Assembly: GCA_030447905.1 (NCBI GenBank) | Contig: JAUJNZ010000004.1 | Span: forward strand, 175,181 to 226,244 | Source of the DNA: Thermoleophilaceae bacterium | GTDB lineage: Bacteria > Actinomycetota > Thermoleophilia > Solirubrobacterales > Thermoleophilaceae | Direction of reading: 5' to 3' | DNA length: 51,064 nucleotides | In this document: one piece after another, positions 34,216 through 43,110 of the stretch | Numbering within the stretch: the stretch's first letter is position 1 | Layout: each line of letters begins with the position of its first letter | Notes under the pieces: model-generated | What the model saw: the letters and a program-made list of their open reading frames with translations, nothing else | Told to the model about the DNA's origin: nothing | Databases searched by the model: none | Made by a program: the position numbers and the translations under genes

Positions 34216-35463
34216 TCACTCGAAGTCAGCGACCGTGTGCGGCCCCACGCAGGCCACGCTCGGCGGTCCCGCCACCCCTCGCGCCACCTCGCGCACCTCG
34301 TCCTCGGTCACCGCGTCGAGGGCGGCGATGGACTCCTCGGGAGAGGAGATCTCGCCGAAGGTCACCTTCTGGGCCGCCGCCCGGCGCGCCACCGCGTTCG
34401 TGCCCTCGAGCGCCAGCACCGTCGAGCCGGCCGCGTAGGCGCGGGCGCGGTCGATCTCGCTCGGGCTCGGACCGTTCTCGGCGAGGTCGGCCACGATCTC
34501 GCGGATCCGCCGGTAGGCCTCCTCGCACTTGGAGGAGTCGAGGCCCGAGGCGACGTCGAGGTTCGAGGTGTCCGTGTGCGTCCACGAGTACGAGCGGATC
34601 GCGTAGCAGAGCCCGCGCTGCTCGCGGATCTCGTCGAACAGCCGTGAGCCCATGGAGCCCCCGAGCAGGGTCGAGTAGACGCCGAGGGCGGCGCGCTGGC
34701 GCAGGCTCGTCGGATCGATCGGCGCGCGCCAGTGCAGGCGCAGGTGCGACTGGTTGGTCTCGCGCTCATCGACGACCACCCGGCGCTCGAACCCCGGAGC
34801 CGGCTCGACGCCGTCCTCCTCCGCCCGCCCGGGAAAGCGCCCGAAGAGCTCGGCGAGGCGCGGCTCGTCGACCGCCGAGAGGTCGCCGGCCACGAAGGCG
34901 CCGCCCCGCGTCGGCGCCCATCGGCGCTCGCGAAAGGCGAGGACGGCTTCGCGGCTGAAGCCCTCGAGGTGCTCGGCGGGCCCGAGCACCGGCCGGCCGA
35001 GCGGGTGATCGCCGTAGGCCGCGCGGTCGAGCAGCTTGCTCGCGACGCTCGCCGGAGCGTCGTCTGAGCGGTTGATCTCCTGGATCACTACGCCGCGCTC
35101 ACGCTCGAGCTCGTCGCCGTCGACGCGCGCCTTGGCCACGAAGTCGGTGAGCAGGTCGGCGGCGTCCATCACCGCCTCGGCGCGGCAGGTGACGTGGAAG
35201 GCGACGACGTCGTGGGAGGTGTAGGCGTTGAGCTGGGCCCCGAGCCGCTCGGCGGTCTCGTTGACGTCGCGGTAGCTCGGGTACTTCTCGCCGCCCTTGA
35301 ACACGAGGTGCTCGAGGAAGTGCGCCATCCCGTTCTCCTCGGGACGCTCGGTGCGCGCGCCGGCGTCGAAGGCGACGAGCACGGTGGCCGCACGCGTGCC
35401 CGGCATCCTCAGCTGGACCAGCGGGAGGCCGTTGTCGAGGGTGGTGTCGTCGACCTCGATCAC
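34216..35463 (-). CDS. M16 family (pitrilysin/processing protease-like) zinc peptidase
   Basis: A 415-aa single-unit M16 peptidase. The inverted zinc motif HxxEH is seen as MAHFLEHLVFKGG, with the distal Glu in ERGVVIQEINRS; the C-terminal inactive repeat has the R/Y pair region SRLFDEIREQRGLCYAI. GTG 35463 begins VIEVDDTTLDNGL, the family N-terminus; the frame is open upstream into the divergent gene but without homology. M16 proteins of this size cleave short peptides. It heads a likely operon with tenA. Confidence 0.9.
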   Translation of the reverse strand: MIEVDDTTLDNGLPLVQLRMPGTRAATVLVAFDAGARTERPEENGMAHFLEHLVFKGGEKYPSYRDVNETAERLGAQLNAYTSHDVVAFHVTCRAEAVMDAADLLTDFVAKARVDGDELERERGVVIQEINRSDDAPASVASKLLDRAAYGDHPLGRPVLGPAEHLEGFSREAVLAFRERRWAPTRGGAFVAGDLSAVDEPRLAELFGRFPGRAEEDGVEPAPGFERRVVVDERETNQSHLRLHWRAPIDPTSLRQRAALGVYSTLLGGSMGSRLFDEIREQRGLCYAIRSYSWTHTDTSNLDVASGLDSSKCEEAYRRIREIVADLAENGPSPSEIDRARAYAAGSTVLALEGTNAVARRAAAQKVTFGEISSPEESIAALDAVTEDEVREVARGVAGPPSVACVGPHTVADFE

Positions 35464-35530
35464 GTGAGAAAGGCTAGTGGGCGCCTGCTGGGGCGGTGCG
35501 ACCGCCCCCTGCCGTATTCTCATCGGCGAG

Positions 35531-36037
35531 ATGGCAGCACCTCCTAACCGACCGGTCGGAGCGGACGGACGGCCGCTCACCCCCGAGGAGCAGGCAGACC
35601 TCGAGCACGCCCAGGTCGTCGAGCAGGCTCGCAACTCGCGCCGCTGGGCGTACTTCGCGACCTTCGTTGCCTTTCTCGCGGCGGCCGCGGCGGCGGTTTC
35701 CCTCGCCCTGCTGCTCGCCGAGGACCAGTCCCAAGGCCGAGGGGGTGCCTCGCGCAGCTCGGTCCGCGACCTCCAGGACGACGTGTCCAAGCTCGAGGAC
35801 CAGGTCGATTCGGCACGCGAGGGGTCGCGCGACGCCGAGGGCTCGGTGGATTCCCTCTCGAGTCGCATCGACGACCTCGAGAGCGAGGTACAGAGCGCGG
35901 CACAGAACGCCGACGGGCCGGACGAGTCGACCCAGCGCGAGATCGCCGACCTCAGCGAGGACGTGCAGCAGCTCCAGGAGGACGTCGACCGGGTCGGGCG
36001 CCAGGCGGAGGCCGGCTCCGGCGGCGCCTCGCCCTGA
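35531..36037 (+). CDS. Membrane-anchored coiled-coil protein
   Basis: A 168-aa protein with a cytoplasmic N-terminus containing LTPEEQADLEHAQVVEQA, one membrane helix (about 42-62, FVAFLAAAAAAVSLALLLA) and a heptad-rich extracytoplasmic coiled coil (VRDLQDDVSKLEDQVDS, IDDLESEVQSA, IADLSEDVQQLQEDVDRV). No enzymatic domain. It may have a structural or divisome-like role; no named family recognised. ATG 35531 follows GGCGAG and a TATTCT box (35515-35520). Confidence 0.78.
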   Translation: MAAPPNRPVGADGRPLTPEEQADLEHAQVVEQARNSRRWAYFATFVAFLAAAAAAVSLALLLAEDQSQGRGGASRSSVRDLQDDVSKLEDQVDSAREGSRDAEGSVDSLSSRIDDLESEVQSAAQNADGPDESTQREIADLSEDVQQLQEDVDRVGRQAEAGSGGASP

Positions 36038-36066
36038 GCGCCGGCCGGGTCGCCTTCGGCACCGGC

Positions 36067-36623
36067 ATGGCTCTCGCCGCCACCCTCGCTCTCGGCCGGT
36101 TGGCCCGCGGTCGCGATCGCCGTCCGCCGCTGCGCCCCTCATCCGCGCGGAGCGGTCAGCGTGGTCGTTCCGGTCCGGGACGAGGCGGAGCGGATCGGGC
36201 CCTGTCTCGAAGGGCTTGCCGGCGACCCGGACGTCGGCGAGGTCATCGTCGTCGTCGACCACGACGATCGCAGCGAGACGGCCGCGGCCGCCTCCGCGCA
36301 GGGCGCCAGGGTGGTGATCGCGCCCGACCTGCCCGAGGGCTGGGTCGGCAAGCCGTGGGGCGCTCGACCTGCTCGTCGTCTGGGTCGCCATGGCGACGCC
36401 GTTGGCGCGCGTGCTCCTGCGGCGCGCAGGTCCCCTCGATACGGTCCTCACCGGCGTCCGCATCGCCCTCCTGCTCGCGCTGCGACGCGTCTACGAGCTC
36501 CGAGGAGTCGCCTTTTGGCACTCGCCGCTGGCTGACCTCGCCGCGGCGGCGCGACTCACCCTGTCCGCGCTGCGGCCGATCCGGACCCGGCGGGGGAGGA
36601 CCTACCCGGCCGCCCGCGCCTGA
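36067..36623 (+). pseudogene. Decayed family 2 glycosyltransferase with internal deletion
   Basis: Three pieces in three frames. An N-terminal hydrophobic piece starts near 36067. The GT2 nucleotide-binding strand SVVVPVRDEAERIGPCLEG with VGEVIVVVDHDD follows from about 36155 and runs to EGWVGKPWG (36359). That joins directly to LDLLVVWVAMATPLARVLL and the C-terminal membrane part (FWHSPLADLAAAARLTLSALRP, GRTYP). The central ~150 residues, which should hold the DxD and acceptor-site motifs, are missing, and the junction changes frame. Similar intact enzymes are membrane GT2 proteins of the carotenoid/hopanoid-associated type. The remnant cannot be active. Confidence 0.8.
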
Positions 36624-36638
36624 TCGAGCCCTCCGCGC

Positions 36639-37097
36639 TCAGGCGAAGTGAAGCTCGTCGTCGTCGGCGGCCTCGAGCGCCTGTTCGCACGTCGGACACC
36701 ACCAGCGCGCCTCGAGCGGCGAGCCGCAGACCCCGTGGCGCGGCGACTCGGCCTCCTCTCGATGCCGCCCTCCCCAATCCGCGAGCAGCCGCAACGCGCC
36801 GGCGAGCTCGCGACCGGGAGCGGTCAGCTCGTATACGAAGCGGGTCGGGCGCTCCTGATAGGGCTCCGCTACCACCAGCGCGGCCTGCTCGAGCCGGCGC
36901 AATCGCGCGCTGAGGATGTTCGGCGCGATGCCCGGGAGCTCGCGCCCGAGGTCGCCGAAGCGACGGGGGCCGTCGAGTAGGGCGGCGACCGCGAGCAGGG
37001 TCCAGCGGTCGCCGACCGTGGCCAGGGCCTCGGACAGGGCGGAGGTCGGCGGGCTCGACGCCCGTGGTGCGTCGGCCCGGCTGCCGGTGTGGGCCAT
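36639..37097 (-). CDS. HxlR-family winged-helix regulator with C-terminal zinc ribbon
   Basis: A 152-aa transcription factor. The HxlR HTH is clear: ALATVGDRWTLLAVAALLDG, RRFGDLGRELPGIAPNILSARLRRLEQ and the wing YQERPTRFVYELT. The C-terminus adds HGVCGSPLEARWWCPTCEQA, a short zinc-ribbon-like Cys cluster seen in one branch of the family. ATG 37097 is preferred because it is closest to the conserved part; ATG 37127 would add ten residues. Inducer and targets unknown; divergent from the mutase gene. Confidence 0.88.
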   Translation of the reverse strand: MAHTGSRADAPRASSPPTSALSEALATVGDRWTLLAVAALLDGPRRFGDLGRELPGIAPNILSARLRRLEQAALVVAEPYQERPTRFVYELTAPGRELAGALRLLADWGGRHREEAESPRHGVCGSPLEARWWCPTCEQALEAADDDELHFA

Positions 37098-37111
37098 GGA
37101 AGAGAGCTTAG

Positions 37112-37249
37112 GACCCCTCCGCCACACCGACCGGGCGGCCCGATGGCTCGTACCTGGTCCGCATCAAGCCTCCGCCCGGAGATACAGGCGAGTCCATCGT
37201 GCGTCTCGAGCGGGTACCCGACACCCTGGGAATTCCCGTCCTGAAGTAG
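37112..37249 (+). other. Coding-like fragment without a start codon
   Basis: Between TAG 37109 and TAG 37247 the plus strand reads as plausible protein (GSYLVRIKPPPGDTGESIVR... ending GIPVLK) with neighbour-like codon use, but there is no ATG, GTG or TTG. It may be the 3' end of a gene whose front was lost. Not identified. Confidence 0.35.
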
Positions 37250-37348
37250 CGCGTGCCACCGGCGCGACGCGAGGCGCCGCAGGAGGGCTCCCCACTTCGA
37301 GCGTCCCAACAGCGAAGCGGAAACCGATCAATATCCTTGCCGGCCCAC

Positions 37349-39021
37349 ATGGCCACCCGCCCCGACTCGAAGCCCACCATCGCCCCGGTCGTCGGCTCAG
37401 ACGACGAGCGCCGCTTCACCGACTCCGGCATCGAGATCCGGACCGTCTACGGGGAGGAGGACGTCGAGCCGGGCCTCGAGGAGCGCCTCGGCGAGCCCGG
37501 CGAGTACCCCTACACGCGCGGCATCCACGCCGACATGTACCGCTCGCGGCATTGGACGATGCGCCAGTACGCCGGCTATGCCTCCGCAAAGGAGACCAAC
37601 GAGCGATTCCACTACCTGATCGATCACGGCTCGACCGGCCTGTCGATGGCCTTCGACCTGCCGACCCAGCTGGGCCGCGACTCCGACGACCCCCTCTGCC
37701 TCGGCGAGGTCGGGCGCACCGGCGTGGCCATCGACTCGATCGACGACATGCGCCGCGTCTTCGACGGCATCCCGCTCGCCGACGTCTCGACCTCGATGAC
37801 CATCAACGCCCCGGCGGCGGTGCTGCTCCTGCTCTACGAGCTCGTCGGCGAGGAGCAGGGCGTCGACGCGAGCGAGCTTCAGGGCACGACGCAGAACGAC
37901 GTGCTCAAGGAGTACATCGCACGCGGCAACTTCATCTACCCGCCCGAGCCGGCGATGCGCCTGACCACCGATCTCTTCGCCTACTGCCGGGAGCGGATCC
38001 CGAAGTGGAACACGATCTCGATCTCGGGCTACCACATGCGGGAGAAGGGCTGCTCGGCGGTCCAGGAGGTCGGCTTCACGCTCGCCAACGGCATCGCCTA
38101 CGTGCAGGCCGCCCTCGACACCGGCATGGAGGTCGACGAGTTCGCCCCCCGGCTCGCGTTCTTCTTCAACTGCCACAACAACGTCTTCCAGGAGGTGGCG
38201 AAGTTCCGCGCCGCCCGGCGCATGTGGGCACGCATCATGCGCGAGCGCTTCGGCGCGTGCGAGGACCGCTCGCTCACCATGCGCTTCCACACTCAGACCG
38301 GCGGCTCGACGCTCGCCGCCCAGCAGGTCGAGAACAACATCGTGCGCGTGGCCTTGCAGGGCTTCGCCGCGGTGTGCGGAGGGACGCAGTCTCTCCACAC
38401 CAACGGCTACGACGAGGCTCTCGCGCTGCCGAGCGAGCGCGCCGCGGGGTGGCGCTGCGCACCCAGCAGGTGCTTGCCCACGAGTCGGGAGTGGTCGACA
38501 CCGTCGACCCGTTCGCGGGCTCGTACTTCGTCGAGGCCCTCACCGACGAGGTCGAGGAGCGCGCGCAGGAGCTGATCGACCGGGTCGAGGAGCTCGGCGG
38601 CTCGGTCGCGGGCCTCGATTTCATCCGCGGCGAGGTCGAGGAGTCCGCGTGGGCGTACTCGGAGCGTATCCGGACCAATCAGGACGTCATCGTGGGCGTG
38701 AACGAGTACGTCACCGAGGGCGTCGAGACCGAGGACATCCTCCGGGTCGACCCGGAGACCGAGCGCGAGCAGGTCGAGCGGTTGAAGCAGTTCAAGCAGG
38801 AGCGCGGCGGCGACGCGGTGCACGCGCGGCTCGAGGAGCTGCGCGAGGTCGCGCGGGGGGAGGGAAACCTGCTGCACCCGATCCGCTCCGCGCTGGCCGA
38901 ATCCGCGACGCTCGGGGAGGTCTGCGGGGTCATGCGCGAGGAGTACGGGGAGTACCGGGGGCCTAGGCAAGGCGTTCGCAGTCGATCCGGGATTGCGCAC
39001 CGGGGCGAAGCGCTACGCTGA
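37349..39021 (+). pseudogene. B12-dependent acyl-CoA mutase large subunit (methylmalonyl-CoA mutase-like), frameshifted
   Basis: The catalytic TIM-barrel subunit of an acyl-CoA mutase without its own B12 domain, about 557 aa if restored. Key segments: [68 protein letters not shown] and [19 protein letters not shown]. At about 38446 the frame breaks: SERAA continues as WRCAPS, while the next frame resumes with [12 protein letters not shown] and runs to 39021 without other damage. One lost base (GCGGGG where GCGCGGG is expected) explains it, so an assembly error is as likely as a true mutation. The separate B12-binding subunit is not in the window. It would act after propionyl-CoA carboxylase (48505). 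Confidence 0.87.
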
Positions 39022-39314
39022 CGCACATCGCCGCCCACACCGTCACCGTCCGCGAGCTGCGACAGAACCTGAGCGTCTTCCTTCGGCGGGTCGAGCGAGG
39101 AGAGACACTCTCGGTGACTAACCGCGGTCGTGCGGTCGCTGTGCTCGCACCGCTACCGGGCGCCAGTGATCCGATCGATCGCTTGGAGGCGGAGGGCAGG
39201 ATCGCTCGGCGGGCGACACTTGACGTCTGCGACCTTCCACCACCCGTCGAGCTCCCTCCGGGGTCGATGTCGACCTCCGAGGCGCTCGACGAGCAACGTG
39301 AGGACAAGATCTGA
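39018..39314 (+). CDS. Phd/YefM-type antitoxin (VapB role)
   Basis: A 98-aa antitoxin with the Phd/YefM DNA-binding fold: VTVRELRQNLSVFLRRVERGE then NRGRAVAVLAPL, followed by an acidic toxin-binding tail. The family fold begins at HTVTVREL, so the GTG at 39114 is too far downstream. No ATG, GTG or TTG occurs upstream in frame before the stop at 38964; the best candidate is CTG 39018, which overlaps the preceding TGA (CTGA). The VapC-like toxin gene follows after 5 nt. Confidence 0.82.
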   Translation: MTHIAAHTVTVRELRQNLSVFLRRVERGETLSVTNRGRAVAVLAPLPGASDPIDRLEAEGRIARRATLDVCDLPPPVELPPGSMSTSEALDEQREDKI

Positions 39315-39319
39315 CCGGG

Positions 39320-39703
39320 GTGGTCTACCTGGACTCCTCGGCGATCGTCAAGCTCATAGTCGACGAGCCCGACAGCCAAGTCCTGAGGGCGGCAGCCGAA
39401 GGGTGGGAGCGGCGCGCCACGAGCGCTCTTTCCCGTGTCGAAGTCGCTCGCGCTATTCGGAGACTGGGCGTCGAGGCCGCTCGGGGACGCCAAGCTCTGC
39501 TCACGGTCTCGATGTTGGCGATCACCGATGACATTCTCGACGCGGCGAGCGATCTCGACCCAATAATTCTTCGCTCGCTCGACGCCATCCACCTAGCCTC
39601 AGCGGTCGCGTTCAGTGAGCATTTGACCGCTTTCGTCTCCTACGACGACCGCCTGTTGGGCGCGGCCGAGGCCGAGGGACTACCGACGCTGGTGCCGCGC
39701 TGA
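39320..39703 (+). CDS. PIN-domain ribonuclease toxin, VapC-like
   Basis: A 127-aa PIN-domain toxin that cleaves RNA when not bound by its antitoxin. The four acidic active-site residues are in LDSSAIVKL (D5), SRVEVARAI (E41), LRSLDAIHLASA (D88) and VSYDDRLL (D109/D110). GTG 39320 starts 5 nt after the antitoxin stop. The pair stands just before a decayed restriction-methylase gene and may be the still-active remainder of a defence or mobile cluster. Confidence 0.93.
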   Translation: MVYLDSSAIVKLIVDEPDSQVLRAAAEGWERRATSALSRVEVARAIRRLGVEAARGRQALLTVSMLAITDDILDAASDLDPIILRSLDAIHLASAVAFSEHLTAFVSYDDRLLGAAEAEGLPTLVPR

Positions 39704-41449
39704 GCGACGATAGGTTCCGCTCCGCGGCCCTCGAATCGCCTGTCGGACCGCCCGTACCGCTCGATGACCTCGTCGGGCGCATCGCCACGCGCAGCGCGAG
39801 CCGCAGCGAGGCCGACCTGCAGGCGGATGTCGCCACCCTGCTTCGGTACGGCGGCCTCAACCTCGACGACGAGAGTTTTGTCCGCCGCGAGGTCCCGACC
39901 GCCGACGCCACCCGGCGGCGGATCGACATCGAGCGGGGACTGACGGTCTTCGAGCTCAAGAACGATCTCCGCGTCGGGCGGGCGAGGGCCGCGGGCCTCG
40001 AGCAGCTCGCCGGCTACGTGCAGGCTCGCAGCGGTCAGCTCGAGCAGCGTTACGTCGGTCTGACCGATGGGGCCGAGTGGTACCTCGGATCGCTCGAGTC
40101 GGACGGCGCCCTACATGTCGTCAGCGAGCATCTCGTCGATCCGGGGCGGGAGCGGAGGTTGCGACCCACCAGGATCTCTCGGGCCTGTTCGTCGCTCGCG
40201 CGTGCGAGCTCTACCTGCGGCCAGGCGGCCGCTTCGCCTTCGTGATGCCGGCGGCGACGCTGTCACGCCGTCAGTTCAAGGGGTTTCGCACGGGCGATTA
40301 TCCGGCTCCGTCGGCGCACACGCAACTCGAGTTCGAGGGTATGGAACCTCACGGGGATCGACCCGACGATCTTCCCCGTGCCGTCGGCGGTCGTTCATGG
40401 TCGGCGTGCGGGGTCGGGCGAAGGGGCGTCGGCAATGCCAACGATGGGCGAGGTGTGGTCGGGTCTTCTATCCGATCATCGGCGCTCCTGGGGGCGAACG
40501 CGGAGGTGGTGATCACCGTCGAGGAGGGGGCGGCGAGCGTGGCCGAGGACGCGCCGAGGTCGCCGTATGAGGCGGCCTTCAAGAACGGTACGACGATTTA
40601 TCCCCGAGTACTGCTCTTCGTGGAGCTCGCGCCGGCTGGACCACTCGGAGTACCGATTGGGTTTTGTCGCATTCGCAGCGCGAGGTCGAGTCTCGACAAG
40701 GCGCCCTGGAAGCACCTTCAGACCCTTTGAGGGGACCGTCGAGGAGCGTTTTATCCTTCCGGTTCACCTCGGGAGCACGATCACGCCCTCCCGTTGTCTC
40801 GATCCGGTCGAGGCCGTTATTCCGTGGCTCGGCGAGCGCCTGTTAGACGACCGAGATCCCGCGCTGGACGACTACCCCGGTCTTGCCAGCTGGTGGCGTC
40901 GCGCTGTGGAGCTTTGGGAGCTGCATCGATCCGAGCGCTCGACGCTTTCTCTGCGGCAACAGATCGATTACCAGCGGAAAATGACCGGCCAGTTTCCATT
41001 CATCTCAGAGCGTGTCGTGTACACGAAGGCGGGCGCGCGCCTCGCCGCCGCACGCCTGAGAGACGAGGCAGTGATCGAGAACAAGCTCTACTGAGCGCCC
41101 GTCTCCTCAGCCGACGAAGGCCGCTACCTCTGCGCGATCCTCAACAGTCAGAGTGCTCGGCGAGCGCGTCGCCCCGTTGCAGTCGGTGGGCCAGTTCGGT
41201 CGCCGCGACTTCGACAAGTACGTCTTCGCGATCCCCTTCCCGACCTTCGACCCGGCGGACGATCTGCACGCCGAGATCGCCGGGGCGGCCCTCGAGGCCG
41301 AGCGAGTCGCCGCGTCGGTGGCGCTGCCCGAGGGCTACGGCTTCCAGAAGGCGCGGCGGCTCGTCCGTGCCGCGCTCGACGAGTCGGGCGCCGGCGCGAA
41401 CGTCGAGCGGCTGATCGCCCGTCTGCTCGACTCGGCGCGAACGATCTAG
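39700..41449 (+). pseudogene. Decayed fused restriction endonuclease / N6-adenine methylase (type IIG-like)
   Basis: A once large gene in pieces. The N-terminus from about 39700 has a PD-(D/E)XK-like nuclease motif (RIDIERGLTVFELKND). At about 40155 it jumps into the segment that normally follows the NPPY motif (THQDLSGLFVARACELYLRPG, FVMPAATLSRRQF), so SAM-binding motif I and NPPY are deleted. Frames then change again: LTGIDPTIFPVPSAVVHGRR near 40345-40400, YEAAFKNGTTIYPRVLLFVEL near 40570-40630, FRPFEGTVEERFILPVHLG from 40719. A TGA at 41092-41094 replaces the expected Trp in NKLY(W)APVSS, and a last shift precedes VGQFGRRDFDKYVFAIPF. The end at 41449 is the normal C-terminal recognition region. 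No function can remain. Confidence 0.87.
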
Positions 41450-41609
41450 GCTCGACTGAGGTCGACGGGGTTCACTTTCGGCTCGCGCTCACAGCAATTC
41501 AATCGAGCGCCGCGCCGGGAACCGGCAGGGCGGACCGCGCAGGCCGCCTCACCGGCCCGTGGCCTTCGCGCATGTTCGGGCCCGTGTCCGCGCGGGCAGA
41601 AGCCTCCCC

Positions 41610-42752
41610 GTGCAGACCGATGAGCTGACTCCAGAGCGACTGCGCCACCTCGCCGAGCTTCGGCCGGGCGGGCGCGTCCTGAGCGTGTACCTCAACCTCG
41701 AGCCGACCGAGTTCGCCACCCCCGCGGCGCGCAGCTCGGCTATCGGGTCGCTGATCGACGAGGCCGGGCGCAAGGTCAAGGCCGAGGAAGACCTGTCGCA
41801 CGACGAGCGCCAGGGCCTCGAGGAGGACGTCAAGCGAGTGCGCGACTACCTGCGGGGGCCGTTCTCGGCCGACGGTGCCCACGGGCTCGCGCTCTTCTGC
41901 TCCGGCGCCGCCGACCTCTTCGAGACGGTGAAGCTTCCGCGGCCGGTCGACTCGGGGATCATGGTCGACGACTCGCCGTGGATCGAGCCGCTCGCCGGGA
42001 TGCTCTCGGCCGACCGCTGGGTCGTCCTGCTCGCCAATCGCCGCAGCGCGCGGCTCTTCGAGGGCAACCGCGACACGCTCGAGGAGGTCGAAGCCTTCCA
42101 GGACGTCGTGCGCAGCCAGGCCGACGCCGGCGGTTGGTCGCAGGCTCGTCACGAGCGTTCGCAGGCCGAGGAGCACGAGGAGCACCTGCGCAAGGCGGCC
42201 TATGAAACCTTCAAGCAGTACCGCCGTGCTCCCTTCGACCACTTCCTGATCGGAATCCCTTCCGAGCTGCGCGGAACCATGGAGCATCAGCTGCACACCT
42301 CGCTGCGCGAGCGCCTGCGCGGCTTCATCGAGGTCGACGTCGAGCACTCGAGCCCCGATGACGTGGCCCGCGCGGCGGCCGGGGAGATCGAGGCGGTCGA
42401 GCGGCGCCGCGAGCGCGAGAAGCTCGATCGCCTGGTAGAGGGAGTCGGCGCGGGTGGCCGCGGCACGGCGGGCCTTGACGACACCCTCGGGGCGCTGAAC
42501 GAGCGCCGCGTCGAGACGCTCCTGCTCGCGGAGGGCTTTTCGGCGCCCGGCTCGGTGTGCTCGAGCGACGGCTTCGTCGCCGCCCAGGAGGGCGGCACTT
42601 GCCCCGTCGACGGGGGCGAGCTCGTGCGACGCGACGACATCGTCGAGTCGGCGATCGAGCTTGCGCTCGGCCAGTCGGCAGACGTGCTCGTGGTCCGCCA
42701 CCACGATGATCTCGCCGAACTCGGCTCGATCGGAGCGATCCTGCGCTTCTGA
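41610..42752 (+). CDS. baeRF / Vms1-like release-factor-related protein
   Basis: A 380-aa member of the bacterial archaeo-eukaryotic release-factor-related proteins, the group containing Vms1/ANKZF1-type peptidyl-tRNA hydrolases. The N-terminal part (RVLSVYLNLEPTEFATPAARS) is followed by a VLRF1/eRF1 domain-2-like region with the loop GGWSQARHERSQAEEHEEH, comparable with the GGQ loop, then FDHFLIGIPSEL and a C-terminal domain with two CP/CS motifs (GSVCSSDGF, GGTCPVDGG) that may bind zinc. It may release peptides on stalled ribosomes. GTG 41610 is chosen over ATG 41559 because homology begins at TDELTPERL. Confidence 0.82.
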   Translation: MQTDELTPERLRHLAELRPGGRVLSVYLNLEPTEFATPAARSSAIGSLIDEAGRKVKAEEDLSHDERQGLEEDVKRVRDYLRGPFSADGAHGLALFCSGAADLFETVKLPRPVDSGIMVDDSPWIEPLAGMLSADRWVVLLANRRSARLFEGNRDTLEEVEAFQDVVRSQADAGGWSQARHERSQAEEHEEHLRKAAYETFKQYRRAPFDHFLIGIPSELRGTMEHQLHTSLRERLRGFIEVDVEHSSPDDVARAAAGEIEAVERRREREKLDRLVEGVGAGGRGTAGLDDTLGALNERRVETLLLAEGFSAPGSVCSSDGFVAAQEGGTCPVDGGELVRRDDIVESAIELALGQSADVLVVRHHDDLAELGSIGAILRF

Positions 42753-42768
42753 GGCGCTCGCCGGTCGC

Positions 42769-43110
42769 TCAGCCTCCCGCGCGGCGCCGGGGGTTCTCGT
42801 CGACCGACCGGGGCGTCCTCGAAGGCTCTCCCCGCTCGTAAGCCGTCCGGGCGACCGCGTGGGCAGACACCGGCGCGGTCAGGACGAGGAACGCCGCCAC
42901 GAGCGCCGCACGCGCGATGAGCGCCGCGTCGAGCGTGGCCACCGAGGCCGCCAGAAGGGCCGCCACCCCGAAGACGACCGTCTTGCTCGCGGCGTGGAGC
43001 TTGTTGTAGACGTCGGGCATGCGGGCAAAGCCGACGACACCCAAGGTGATGACGAGCAGTCCTCCGACGACGAGCAGGTCGGCGGTCCACGAGAGCCAGC
43101 TCGGCGTCAC
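42769..43110 (-). CDS. mnhG: Na+/H+ antiporter subunit G
   Basis: Last subunit of the Mrp/Mnh multi-subunit cation/proton antiporter, 113 aa, three membrane helices (LLVVGGLLVITLGVVGF, TVVFGVAALLAASVA, AALVAAFLVLTAPVSAHAVA) and the family motif RMPDVYNKLHAASK. GTG 43110 overlaps the mnhF stop by 4 nt. The polar C-terminal tail is typical. Confidence 0.93.
   Translation of the reverse strand: MTPSWLSWTADLLVVGGLLVITLGVVGFARMPDVYNKLHAASKTVVFGVAALLAASVATLDAALIARAALVAAFLVLTAPVSAHAVARTAYERGEPSRTPRSVDENPRRRAGG

Noticed and set aside
32862-34958. 698-aa open frame on the plus strand
   Set aside because: Antisense to the TenA, M16 and small acidic genes, which have clear motifs on the minus strand.
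36916-39021. A single 701-aa gene from 36916 to 39021
   Set aside because: Only its last ~190 codons resemble the mutase; the front part is the wrong frame of the HxlR region and the mutase N-terminus.
41092-41094. TGA in the methylase remnant as a second selenocysteine codon
   Set aside because: The position is Trp in the normal NKLYW motif, there is no SECIS-like hairpin, and the gene is broken elsewhere; a TGG to TGA mutation is simpler.
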